Assembly (NCBI GenBank): GCA_023212725.1 | Contig: JALBYF010000025.1 | Location: 1-64,000 of the forward strand | Length of the DNA stretch: 64,000 nt | Reading direction: 5' to 3' | From: Tranzscheliella williamsii | Lineage: Eukaryota; Basidiomycota; Ustilaginomycetes; Ustilaginales; Ustilaginaceae | Shown: one piece after another, positions 30,556 through 40,231 of the stretch | How positions within the stretch are numbered: the stretch's first letter is position 1 | Layout: each line of letters opens with the position of its first letter | Notes under the pieces: generated by a model | What the model was told of the DNA's origin: nothing | What the model saw: only the letters and a program-made list of their open reading frames with translations | Databases searched by the model: none | Position numbers and translations under genes: made by a program

Positions 30556-33175
30556 TACTGAGCTGGATGCCAACACAAAGTTGTTGAGTGCGCTTGACCT
30601 GTCGGATCAGGACTTGGCGGCCACCTCGTTGGCGAGTCACACCGCGGGGCATTCGCGTGGCATGGGGAGCGGCTCGTCTACCCGATCGGCGAACGACGAT
30701 GTCTTCGCGAATGCGGTTGCTCGGCAGGTGTCCAATTCGACCTTGGCCACCACTCCGCCGTCGTCGGATCTGGAGGTGGATGCCGAGCCCCGCACCGAGA
30801 TTGCGGTCCATCTGGATGCCTCGCTGATCACGGGCAATCGCGAAGCCAAGGCGGAGGAAGAGAGGGCCACCGCGCGGCTTCTTAACTGGACACAATCCGC
30901 CGCGTTCGCAACCCGCGCGGCGGTCACGAGCGACAGCCGACCTGCTCCCGCAACGCCCGCCTCGGCGACCAGCTCGCCCTTCTCCTGGGCTTCGCAGAAA
31001 AGCCCCGACTCTACACCGACGATCAGCTCGGGCCACTACTTTAGCGGGCCCAACTTCTCGCCGTCCAGTCGAAATCTGACCTCGGACGACGGCGAGAGCT
31101 CGACGATGAGCCATAGCCAAGGCGACCCGGGCTCGCCTTCGCTCAGCGGTGCCTACGCCCACAACCCTTTGCTCCCATCGTTTAACGCTTCCGAGGATGT
31201 GAGCAGCTCGGGCGAAGACGACCTGCTGACGACATCCACATCGGTTTTGCGGTGGGGAAGCCAAGCCGAGCACCTCATCTCGCAGCCACAGTCCTCTCCG
31301 TCCAGCTCAAGGCGGTCGCAAGATTTGGCTTCGCCGAATCGACCGCGCTCGCGAACCGTCACCGCTGCCGATGGCAGAGCGCGCCTGGCACGCGCCACGT
31401 CGCCGCCATACAGACGAACGGCACTGGCCGCCGAGGTGAGCCAGAGGCGAGAGGTGCCGCAGAATTTACTTGATCTGCTGGACGGCCCTTCTTCGGCGGG
31501 TTCCTCGGAGGGGAATTCCAAGGTAGTCTCTTCGCCGGTGAGGAGAGCTACCGAGCTCTCGGACACCGAGTCTGCGCAGCCGTTGTCGTACAAGGGCAAG
31601 GAGAGGGAGCGCTTGGAGAGCAGCGACGAGAGGCTATGGTCGCAGCAGGGTCGGCTGGCGGGTATCCAGCTGGATGAGATGTCGCAGTGGCGCGATGCTA
31701 GGCATTCGCTAGCGAAACACTTTGCGGTCTGCTCGGCGTCGAGCGGATGCGTGCTGGAAGACTGGAAGACGGTGGCAGCGTACAAGCTGCGGCCGTACGA
31801 GATCCTGGAGCTGCAATGGTCGCTGCCGACCGAGCGTGTCTACATTGCACGCGACCCGCTGCAGATGGTGCGGGAGGCTGTGAGCCAGTCGATACGGCAG
31901 CCGTGCGCGGACTCGCCGATGCTGGACCCCTACTTTGAAGGCTGGGTCTACACGCTGAAGAAGAGCAACAGCACGATCCGGGCGAAAATGACGAGTCTCG
32001 CCAAGTGGAAGCTCCACTGGATCTCGATCAAAGGCTGGCGGCTGGACATGTACCGAAAGAAGCCGCGGGCGGGCGAGATCAGCCTGCCGCCCTCGGAATT
32101 CACCTGGCCGCTGCTGGCGATGAAGTGGGTGGCGGTGGCCGAGAGCCCGATCCCGGTCAACGCAGCGCTGCCGGCCATTGAGACGCTGCATGGGTTCAGT
32201 GTTTCGCTCGGCTTCTCGACGGCGGCGACGACGGCGACGGCGGGCGGGGCGGGGGGTGCCAACCTGGTGGCTTCGACGCCGAGCCTGACGATGCGGTGTC
32301 TGACCAAGTTTGACCACGATGCGCTGGTGCACGTGCTGACGCGGGCGCGGTATCGGTCGGTGTGGAAGGCGGTGCAGGGGAGGGGAACGGACGAGGCGGC
32401 GGAAGCGGCGCGGCTGAGCGAGACGATGGATATCTGGCGTCGGCGTGCGATCTACCGGGGGTTGGTGGCGGGGCGCGGGGGGACGGCGGCGCCGGGGCGG
32501 GCGGGGCGGGCGCGCGGACGGAACGCCAAGGCGCGCGCGCGCCTCCGGCCGTCTGGCTGGCCGAAGGACTGGGACGATGCCGACCAGTGGTCCAGCGGTT
32601 CCGAAGTCGAGGAGCTCGCCATTGACGCCGCATTCCAGCGCCGCCTGCAGACCACGCTCTTCACGGCCCTGGATGCCGCGGTGTCGCCGCCACCAGTGCC
32701 GCAGGCGGGGATGGCGCCAGTGTTGCAGGCGGGGACGGCGCCGCAGGGGCTTCATGCCGCGCTGCTGGGCCGCGCTGGGAGCAGCAAGCGCGGCACCTCG
32801 CCAGCAGCAGCTGCCCCGCACCGCCAGCCGGGACTGATGCTCGGCATGCAGATGCTCGACGTCGCTCGCTGGGGAAACCCCGCCCCCACCCGCGGCCGCC
32901 GCACCTCCCCCGCCCCCACCAACCGCTCCCGCTCCCACACCATCTCCGCCTCCGAACTCGCGGCCCGCAACCACAACCGCCCCAACCCTCCCAGCACCAA
33001 CAGCAGCTGCACCTCCTCCAGAGACACCTCCCCCGCCCCTCCCTCCCACAAACGCACCACCCCCCGCTACCCCATGGCCCCCGCCCTCGCCCCCGGCATG
33101 CCCGTCGCTCCCCCTTCCCCCTCCCTCGCCCTCCTGCAAAAGTACAAAGCCGCCCACACAACCCGCCCTGCCTAA
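29948..33175 (+). CDS. PH-domain-like protein with long disordered regions
   Basis: A single-exon gene for 1075 residues from the ATG at 29948; the open frame upstream begins at a TTG and is leader. Residues 60-115 (MPVYVRIVPKDIWLRFHVAP) look like a ubiquitin-like/RA-type beta-grasp start. A long Ser/Pro/Ala-rich part follows, including an alanine run. Residues about 660-805 read as a pleckstrin-homology fold. It opens with GWVYTLKKSNS, then a KWKLHWISIKGWRLDMYRK strand pair and an insertion rich in Ala and Gly, then a closing helix with the usual Trp (RSVWKAV). The C-terminus is again disordered, proline-rich and basic. I infer a membrane- or phosphoinositide-binding adaptor, perhaps in polarity or septation. 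No enzyme domain is seen. Confidence 0.75.
30524..30551 (+). repeat. (GCA)n microsatellite in the coding region
   Basis: About nine GCA/CAG triplets in a row, read as an alanine run near residue 195 of the PH-domain-like protein. Such runs change length between strains by replication slippage. Confidence 0.8.
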
Positions 33176-33731
33176 CCCTACCACCGCCATCATCGCCAAC
33201 CCCCACTCGCCTTCCCAGCCAACCGCGCCGCGCCAACACCAAATCCAACGGCGAGAGCGCACATCCGCTGCTGCGCAATTACTAATCTAACACGCTGCTG
33301 TGGATCACCCCTGTCAGCCAAGCCAGGGTTGGCTCGTGGCGGACGCGGGACTGCGTGCACGGCACAGCGCAGCCCAAGCCAGCAAGCAGTCACAAGTCAC
33401 AGCCAGCAGTCACACCGCTGGCATCGTCACCCCTGTTAGACTCACACTCACCGGCTATTGGGACTGATAATTAGACGAGGAATGTGAACGGGAGAGTGGA
33501 AGTGGGAGGGCGTAGGTGCGTGCCTGCTGGATTCATGTAAATTTCAGGGTGAGTGTGGGTTGGCAAGCAGCTCAGCTTGGCTCGCTCACCGCTCTCAACT
33601 GCACTACCAGCGTCTCCCTGTCCGCATTGTCGCCGCCGCCCACACTGTGACGCCGCCCATACTGCGACGCCGAGTCTTGGTGCGCCTCCGTCGCTTGCAC
33701 TTTCCTGCTGGCTTGCAGCAGGCCGGCGAGC
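33176..33731. other. Intergenic, no gene seen
   Basis: A 550-base spacer between two genes on the same strand. No motif or small gene found. Confidence 0.5.
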
Positions 33732-35027
33732 ATGTCTGAACCATACCAGTACGTGTCGGCCGCGGATGCCTATAGCCAGCCGGCGCAGGGGAGCGGCGGT
33801 GCGGTGCGCAGCAGCGACACCTATACCTATACCGACGATCCGCACGCTGCGGCGCATGCTGATTCGCTCGACTACCCGATACGCCGCTCTGCCGAGGCAC
33901 CGCGCCACTCGGCGGCGTCGCCGCCCGGCGGGGCGGTCAGTGGCGCGTACGCGCGTGCCAAGGACCATGACGACGAAGACGACGCAGACGAGGACGAGGA
34001 TGAGGACGAGAATTGGAACGTGTACGACGATTTCAACATGACGCGGCCCATGCCGCACCGGTCGTCGACCTCGGCGCTTGGCTCGCAGCAGGAGGGCTAC
34101 TGGGATGCGTCCAAGCCGTCGTTGATCGAGCCGCGCTACTCGGACGCGCCCGGCCAGCGCAAGTCGCTCCTCCCGTCCGAAGCGTTCGGCTTCGACGTGC
34201 GCAATGCCGACCCGCGTCGCTCCATCCTTTCCACCTCCCAGTCGCACGCCAACCGCAATTCGGCGCACGCCGTCAGCGGCATGGGCGCCGCCCACGCCGA
34301 CTCCACCACCGGCATCGAGCTGATCACCGTCCCTGCGCTCGGCAACGAATTCACCAAGGAGGAGATCAGAGACATGACGCGCGTCTCCAAGCGTAGAAAG
34401 AAGCGCTCCCAGCGCAAAAAGCGTCTCGCCCTCTGGGTCTCGGGCGACGATCATCTCTGGGGCTGGCTCTCGCCGCGCATCGCCGTCTTTATCGCCTTTT
34501 TCGTGCTGGTCGCGCTGGCGATTGTGCTCTACTTTGTCATCCCGCGCGTCCCCACCCTCGCCATCCTCAGTTCGACACCCGTGACCGCCGTCCCTGACGG
34601 CTCCAGCATGGTGCTCACCTACGGTCCCACCAAGTTCGCCATGGACATGGACTTTAACCTCCGCGCCGACAACCGCGCCGGCTGGATCCCCGCCGCGCTG
34701 CACAATCTCCGCATGGAGGTTACGGACGTGGACACCTCGGTCATTGTCGGCCGCGGCCAACTCGACTCGCTCCGCGTGCCCGGCCGCAAAACCGCCCAGT
34801 TCAGCTTCCCCGTCCAGTTTGAACATGTCTCCATCAACGCCTCCGGCGACGCGACCTTTCAGGATTTCTACAAGGCCTGCGGCCCCACCACCCCCGGCAC
34901 CACGCGTCCCTCGCTCAACCTCGCCCTCAAGATCAGCATGCATATCTCCGGCCTCGTCGGCGCCAAGACCACCAACACCCAGCTCAACAACATCGCCTGC
35001 CCCTTTACCCTGCAGAACTCCCAGTAG
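33732..35027 (+). CDS. Single-pass membrane protein with LEA-2-like luminal domain
   Basis: A single-exon gene for 431 residues. Residues 1-225 are disordered and hydrophilic with an acidic run (DDEDDADEDEDEDE) and tyrosine-rich repeats near the start. A strongly basic stretch (RRKKRSQRKKRLAL) precedes one transmembrane segment (about 257-279, IAVFIAFFVLVALAIVLYFVI). By the positive-inside rule this gives a type II topology. The remaining 150 residues form a beta-rich domain of the LEA-2/WHy type (FAMDMDFNLRADNRAGWIPAALHNLRMEV..., then an SFPVQFEH strand). Fungal proteins of this plan occur in vacuolar or plasma membranes. The role here is not known. Confidence 0.75.
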   Translation: MSEPYQYVSAADAYSQPAQGSGGAVRSSDTYTYTDDPHAAAHADSLDYPIRRSAEAPRHSAASPPGGAVSGAYARAKDHDDEDDADEDEDEDENWNVYDDFNMTRPMPHRSSTSALGSQQEGYWDASKPSLIEPRYSDAPGQRKSLLPSEAFGFDVRNADPRRSILSTSQSHANRNSAHAVSGMGAAHADSTTGIELITVPALGNEFTKEEIRDMTRVSKRRKKRSQRKKRLALWVSGDDHLWGWLSPRIAVFIAFFVLVALAIVLYFVIPRVPTLAILSSTPVTAVPDGSSMVLTYGPTKFAMDMDFNLRADNRAGWIPAALHNLRMEVTDVDTSVIVGRGQLDSLRVPGRKTAQFSFPVQFEHVSINASGDATFQDFYKACGPTTPGTTRPSLNLALKISMHISGLVGAKTTNTQLNNIACPFTLQNSQ

Positions 35028-35164
35028 CTGCGCTCGCCCTCCCGCTTCCCCCTTGCCACGCTCCCTTGGCACAGGCCTTTTTGCTCCCGTTCTCGGCTGT
35101 GGCCCGCTAGATGGGCGCGTTTCGGCAGACATGGACTATTTTTTCTCAGTGGGTGGTTGTGGAG

Positions 35165-38100
35165 CTAGTGTGCGTGGGTGTCCTTGAGGCGCCAGATGGC
35201 GTCGGCGGCGGTGGCGAGGGAGGTGTGGGGGTGGGTTCGGAGGAGGGCGAGTTCCCAGGCGATGGACTGGCCGGAGGCGAGGACGCGGCTGGAGGCGAGG
35301 TCGCGGCCAGCAGCGTCGTAGGCGCCGTTGCGGGGGCGGTCGTCTAAGTCTAGGAGGGCGAGGTGGGCGTCGGCGGCGGAGGAGGGACGTGCTAGGAGGA
35401 GCTGTACGATGTGGAGCGCGCGGGCTGCGGTGTCGGGGGCAAGGTGGAGCGCGACCAGGGTGAGGCGTTTGGCAAAGCCGGCGAGCACGGTGGGCGGGAA
35501 GCGCGCTGCGGTGCCGGTCAGGATCGCCTCCACGGCGTCGAGTGCCAGCTCCACCAGGCCACGGTCCGCCGAGACCGCGTCGTGACCGGCGCCCGTGCGG
35601 GCAGGCGCGCGCGCCAGGACATGCACCTCGCTCACAAACGGCAGATAGAAAAGCACATAGTACAGCTCCCCGAGCAGGTCGGTCAGATCCAGGTTGAGCA
35701 CCGCCGCCTCGGCCTGCCCTAGGAAAAGGTCAAAGGTCGCCTTGAGCGCAACCACCATGTGCCGGATGGTGCGCGTCAGCATCGAGCCGTCCAGCAGCAC
35801 ATTGGCCTCGTCGTCGCTCTCGGACCCATCCCCCACCTGGGCATCACGCGCGTCGGTGTTGGTGTCCAGCAGCCGCGCGTTGGCCGCAACGTGCTGCTTG
35901 AGCACCGCCAGCAGATCGCGGAAGAAATCCACATTGACCCGGTGCGCATACCGGCTCAACCCGCCGAGCGCGCTCTCGAGGATCGGCAGCGCAACGCTCC
36001 CAATCGGCATCTTGAGGATGGTAAAGTAGAGGACAAAGACGAGCTTGAGCGTCTCGGTCTGGTTGCGCTCGCGCTCTTCCAGGTCGATGGTGGCGTCGGC
36101 CTCCTTCATTTCGAGCTGGATGGTCTTGAGTTCCTTTTGCTTTTTCGCCTCTTTTTTCGAGAGGTGTTGGCCGAGGCCCTTGCGCACCTCCTTGGGCGTC
36201 GCCTTGCCCTTGCCGCTCTTGGCCGCCTTCATGGCCGCGCGGCGCGCCAGGTAAGCCTCGCGCGCGGCGGCGGCCTCGGCGTCTGGGTCGCTGAGCGCCG
36301 TAGTCGAGGCACGCTTGTTGCCGAGCTCGTCGCGCAGGCGCAGGTCGAGAAGCAGGTCGAGGACGCGCGAGTTGACACGGTAGCGCCGCTCCTTGGTCAT
36401 CCGATGTACGAGCCGGACCACCTCGAGCGAAACATCGCCCTGCCGGTCGGCGCGGATCACCTCCTGGATCGCCGCAAAGCAGTCCAGCTCCTCCTGCTGC
36501 CACGTCCGCCGCGACATGCGCGCCACCACCACGCCCAGGATGTTCTGCCGGAAGTTGAAGTGCGTCGCCCGCGTCGCCAGCGCCGTAAAGACCCGGATGG
36601 CCACGTGCTGCAGCTGCCCCACCCCGCCCGCCGTCTTCGTCCCCACCGCCGCGCTGCCGCCGTGCGCCTTGGCCTCCATCTCGGCCTTGAGCTCCGCCTC
36701 GCACATCTCGAGATAGTCGCGGTAGACGGCCACCAGGCCCGCCTCGAATTCGCGGCGGCGGGCGACCTGCTGGCCTACCTTTTCCTCGAGTTCCTTGTCG
36801 GTGAGGCTGCGGATGCGATAGCCGGGAAGGATGTCGATAAAGACGGCGAGCATGGAGAGCATCGCGAGCTGGCGGACGGGCGGGGGTACGGGCAGCTTGG
36901 TGGGGCGCGGGCGGGTGGCGGTGCGGTGCGCCTTGTAGGCGGCCTGTTCGGCGCGGATCTCGACGAGTTTCTCCGGGGGTGCCGAGACGGTGGGATGGCA
37001 GAAGACGGCGAGGCGACGCAGCAGGCCGAGGTTGACCTCCGGGTCGGCGACGATCTGGGACGCCAGCGAGGCGATCTGGTTGCGCGCCAGGAGCAGGGTC
37101 TGTTTCTCGGCGGCGGCGGTGGCGGCGCGGTGCGCGCGCGCCGCCTGGGCTGTCGCCGCCTTGCTCTTGCCCGTCACCGCGCGCTCCGGCAGACGGCACG
37201 CGTGCGCCGTCAGCAGGATCTCGTACGGCGCCGTCAGGTTGAACCGCGACGAGTGCGTGATCGACGAGCGCGCCTGCGCCGCCATCGCCACACGCTCCGC
37301 CGCCGCCGCCTCGTCTTCCGCCGACGACACGCTCCCCGCCCGCCGCGGCATCGGCGCGTGCACCGCCCGGCTCGCCTTCTCGTCTCCGCTCTCGTCCCCT
37401 GTCTCGTCCGCATCCCCATCTTGCTCCGCTTCCGACTTCCCCCCGGCATCACTTGCGTCGTCAACACTGTCGCTGCTAGCCTCGGCCGCGTGGCCATCCT
37501 CTCCCAGCTTGCGGACGGGCAGCCGCGCCTGCATACGCTTCTTCCGATCTTGCTCCTCCTGGTGCTCCGCCCGCGCTTTGCGCTTGCCGATCCGCGCCAT
37601 GTACGCCGCTTCTGCATCTTGCTCGTCCGCTTCTGTGCTCTTCTTGGTCTTTCCGGTGGCCTTCTTGGCCGCCACAGCGGGCCTGGCGGCTGGCAAGAAT
37701 TCGTCGGCGGTGTCGACCTCCTCACCTTCCGAGACGTCGCTGTACTCCTGAAAGTTTTTCTTTTCTCCCCTGCGAGCACGGGAGTTCTGCATGTCGAGCT
37801 CAGGCTCCTCCGAGTCGTACTCCTCCTCGCTCTCTTCCATGAGCGCCTGCTGGAGCGCGCGCTTCTTGTCGGCAGCGAGGCGCTTTCTTGTTTGTTCGAA
37901 CTCGGCGCGGTCGTGCCTCTTGAGCGTCTTGGCGTTCTGCTTGGCTTCCTTCTGCGAGACCTCCAGCGCCTTGTCCTTCTCGAGACCCGAGAGGAAAGCA
38001 AGATTCGCGGCAGAGACCGTCTTTGGCGCTGAGCTGCCTGCAACGCCGTCCTGGTCGCTGCTCACCTCATCGCGGTCCGAGTCGGAGGCAACGTGGGAGA

Positions 38101-38389
38101 CCTCGTCGGATTCGGGCTCGTACTCCTCCGCCTCGTCCTTGCGCGTCGCAGCAGCGGTCTTGACAGCCGGGAAGACATCCTCGTCCTCTTCGCTCCCAGC
38201 TTCGTCGTCCGACCGATGGATGTACATGTCGAGCGGCGCGGCAGAAGCACGTTTCCTGCCGGGCGCTCGGGCGCCGTTGGTGGGCTTTCCCTTGTTGCCC
38301 GTAGGCTTGGCCGCCTTGTTGGCGAACGACTTGAAAGCGCCGCCTCTGGAGCCCGCCGCTGCCGGCTTGCCGCTCTTACCCGCCGCCAT
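35165..38389 (-). CDS. NOC3: Nucleolar complex protein Noc3
   Basis: A single-exon gene for 1074 residues. The N-terminal 370 residues are basic and acidic patches with Lys-rich helices, typical of nucleolar proteins. The Noc3 core then shows NLTAPYEILLTAHACRLPE and a LGLLRRLAVFCHPT helix. The hallmark MLAVFIDILPGYRIRSLTDKE segment lies near residue 530. The CBF/Mak21-type C-terminal domain comes last (LKLVFVLYFTILKM ... ILESALGGLSRYAHRVNVDFFRDLL). In yeast Noc3 works with Noc2 in transport and maturation of pre-60S ribosomal particles and has also been linked to replication licensing. It is longer than yeast Noc3 (663) owing to the N-terminal extension and Ala/Arg-rich inserts. The GC-rich codons open a 757-codon antisense frame that I take as an artefact. 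Confidence 0.92.
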   Translation of the reverse strand: MAAGKSGKPAAAGSRGGAFKSFANKAAKPTGNKGKPTNGARAPGRKRASAAPLDMYIHRSDDEAGSEEDEDVFPAVKTAAATRKDEAEEYEPESDEVSHVASDSDRDEVSSDQDGVAGSSAPKTVSAANLAFLSGLEKDKALEVSQKEAKQNAKTLKRHDRAEFEQTRKRLAADKKRALQQALMEESEEEYDSEEPELDMQNSRARRGEKKNFQEYSDVSEGEEVDTADEFLPAARPAVAAKKATGKTKKSTEADEQDAEAAYMARIGKRKARAEHQEEQDRKKRMQARLPVRKLGEDGHAAEASSDSVDDASDAGGKSEAEQDGDADETGDESGDEKASRAVHAPMPRRAGSVSSAEDEAAAAERVAMAAQARSSITHSSRFNLTAPYEILLTAHACRLPERAVTGKSKAATAQAARAHRAATAAAEKQTLLLARNQIASLASQIVADPEVNLGLLRRLAVFCHPTVSAPPEKLVEIRAEQAAYKAHRTATRPRPTKLPVPPPVRQLAMLSMLAVFIDILPGYRIRSLTDKELEEKVGQQVARRREFEAGLVAVYRDYLEMCEAELKAEMEAKAHGGSAAVGTKTAGGVGQLQHVAIRVFTALATRATHFNFRQNILGVVVARMSRRTWQQEELDCFAAIQEVIRADRQGDVSLEVVRLVHRMTKERRYRVNSRVLDLLLDLRLRDELGNKRASTTALSDPDAEAAAAREAYLARRAAMKAAKSGKGKATPKEVRKGLGQHLSKKEAKKQKELKTIQLEMKEADATIDLEERERNQTETLKLVFVLYFTILKMPIGSVALPILESALGGLSRYAHRVNVDFFRDLLAVLKQHVAANARLLDTNTDARDAQVGDGSESDDEANVLLDGSMLTRTIRHMVVALKATFDLFLGQAEAAVLNLDLTDLLGELYYVLFYLPFVSEVHVLARAPARTGAGHDAVSADRGLVELALDAVEAILTGTAARFPPTVLAGFAKRLTLVALHLAPDTAARALHIVQLLLARPSSAADAHLALLDLDDRPRNGAYDAAGRDLASSRVLASGQSIAWELALLRTHPHTSLATAADAIWRLKDTHAH

Positions 38390-38848
38390 TTCGTCTCGTC
38401 TGGCTCAGATGGCGCTGTCGAGTGTAGCGTAGAGATGCAGAAGCACGCAGAGTGCAGAGAGGGTAGAGAGTGTGAGCGTGGAATGGCGCAGCGCCGCCAA
38501 GCTGGGAAATCTCGAAATTTTCCAAAATCCAGGCACGATGTTCGGGAGACGGAACGGCAGTCTCCAAAATAGTAACTTAACAGATGTTGGCCCGGCTCGC
38601 TATCCGTCACGGGACACGGAACTGACTTGACGCGATCCGCAGCTTCATAGATAGAGTCAGCAACACTGGAACAGGAACAGCAAGGAAGCGGAACTTGTAG
38701 CCAGCCCCCGAGGCGAAGTTCCCCTCTTCCGACACTATACGTTTTGGCTCCAAGCAAGTGACACCTAGTGGAAGCGCAGATTGTATATACCGCCGTCCGC
38801 CTGCTTGGATCGGTCGCACGCACGCCAGCTGTGCTGCGTTATGGCAAG
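38390..38848. promoter_or_regulatory. Divergent promoter region of NOC3 and the J-protein gene
   Basis: A 459-base region between the two start codons. It serves both genes, which leave in opposite directions. No clear TATA box. An ATG at 38841 opens a three-codon frame (ATGGCAAGATGA) whose stop overlaps the ATG of the J-protein gene. Confidence 0.55.
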
Positions 38849-40231
38849 ATGAAGGTGGATGTGCTCCAGTTCACGTCTCTGTTTACGTGGTGGTGGCTGC
38901 CGTCGGTCGGGTCGCGCGCGCTGCTGAGCCTGGTTTACTCGCTCAAGATTGTGGCCAAGCCGCCGCCGGATGCGCGTCGACGGCACAACAACCACCTGCA
39001 GCTCGCGCGGACGGCGGTGATCGTGGGTACGCTGCTCTACCAGCTCGTGTCGGCGGTGGCGTCGGCGGAGCCCAACTACTATCAGCTGCTGGCGCTGCCG
39101 CTGGATGTGGATGCCGAGGGGGTCAAGCGCTCGTTCCGGGCGCTGGCGCGGCGGTACCACCCGGACAAGATTGGGTCGCAAGGCGAGGCGTTCTTCATCG
39201 TTCTGCGAAAGGCGCACGACGCGCTCTCGGACCCGGTCAAGCGGTTCGCCTACGACCGGTTCGGCCCGGAGGTCACCGAGTGGAAGACGTGCCAGACACC
39301 GCGCGAGTTTATGCAGAAGGGCCTGACCCAGCTGGTCGCATTCTACACGGTCAACCCGGCGATGTACGCGCTGTTTGGCTACCTCAATGCGCGCTCCGAC
39401 GGCGTCTCGTTCTGGCGGCTGGCGTGTCTGTTTGCGCTGCTCGCCACCGAGCTTACGCTGCTGGTCTCTCCCGACTACCCCGCCTGGCTCGCCATCCTGT
39501 TGCCCAACACTACCATCCACGACCTGCTCCGCCTCGCCCACTCGCTCTTTGTCAACTTCTTCTTCGCCTCGCTCCAGCTCAGCTCGGCGCTCGACGTGCT
39601 CGAGTACGGCGAGGACGGAGCGCCGCCCAGAGACAAGCGCGCCAAGACCGAGACGCTCTACCGCCACATGGAGATCGTCCGTCTCAAGAGCGAGAGCCTC
39701 GACCGCGCCGCCGAGTTGGTCGCCAAAGGCTTCCTGCAGAACTTTGCCGACGAACTACGGCCGTTTCGCCCTGCCAGTGACGAGACCGATGACGGCGAAG
39801 CCGCCGGCGAGGCTGACAAGGCGGGGGAGCAGCGGCCGCGCGCAAAGTCGCCGGAAGAGGAGCGCATCTTGGGCCACATCCACGATGTCCTGCTCAGCCG
39901 CAGCGTCCTGCGGCAGCACCCGCACCTGGCGCAGCTCGCCGCGTCCAGCATTCAGCCGCCCGATCAGCCGACACCGCCAGAAGCAGGCCCCTCTGCCGAC
40001 ACCGAGGCGGCATCGCCCACGCCGGCAGTCCCTGATGCAGCCGAGCCACTCGAGACCGTGGCTGAGCCCTCTCCCTCCCCAGCTCAGCACGATCCCAGCC
40101 CCATCCCGGACAGCTCGCCCGAGGCTGCATCCCTCGAACACCCGCTTGACCTAGACGCCGAACCGGCACCCACCACCCCGCCCAGACCGCGCACCCGTTC
40201 GACCACCGCCAGCCCCACAAAACCCGCCTAG
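38849..40231 (+). CDS. Membrane-anchored J-domain (DnaJ-type) co-chaperone
   Basis: A single-exon gene for 460 residues from the ATG at 38849; the open frame upstream begins at a GTG. A hydrophobic N-terminus (FTSLFTWWWLPSVG) and a second span (TAVIVGTLLYQLVSAVAS) precede a J domain at residues 73-140. That domain has the required HPD tripeptide in RRYHPDKIG and the usual KAHDALSDPVKRFAYDRFG helix. Further hydrophobic segments follow (RLACLFALLATELTLLV, then LLRLAHSLFVNFFFASLQL). The C-terminal 150 residues are charged, then proline-rich. It should recruit an Hsp70 to the ER or another inner membrane. The membrane plan resembles fungal ER J-proteins of unassigned role. Topology cannot be fixed from sequence alone. 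Confidence 0.85.
   Translation: MKVDVLQFTSLFTWWWLPSVGSRALLSLVYSLKIVAKPPPDARRRHNNHLQLARTAVIVGTLLYQLVSAVASAEPNYYQLLALPLDVDAEGVKRSFRALARRYHPDKIGSQGEAFFIVLRKAHDALSDPVKRFAYDRFGPEVTEWKTCQTPREFMQKGLTQLVAFYTVNPAMYALFGYLNARSDGVSFWRLACLFALLATELTLLVSPDYPAWLAILLPNTTIHDLLRLAHSLFVNFFFASLQLSSALDVLEYGEDGAPPRDKRAKTETLYRHMEIVRLKSESLDRAAELVAKGFLQNFADELRPFRPASDETDDGEAAGEADKAGEQRPRAKSPEEERILGHIHDVLLSRSVLRQHPHLAQLAASSIQPPDQPTPPEAGPSADTEAASPTPAVPDAAEPLETVAEPSPSPAQHDPSPIPDSSPEAASLEHPLDLDAEPAPTTPPRPRTRSTTASPTKPA

Noticed and set aside
31709..33262. 517-codon minus-strand frame over the PH-like gene
   Set aside because: Same GC-skew effect. It starts outside the gene only because the 3' flank is also GC-rich, and it shows no domain.
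33471..35132. 553-codon minus-strand frame over the LEA-2-like gene
   Set aside because: Antisense shadow of the plus-strand gene, which has a clean transmembrane segment and domain. The minus frame is Gly/Arg/Val-rich without a motif.
35759..38032. 757-codon open frame on the plus strand inside NOC3
   Set aside because: It is the reverse complement of a GC-rich coding region, where strong G/C at third positions removes stops from the opposite strand. It has no domain and its text is Arg/Leu-rich noise.
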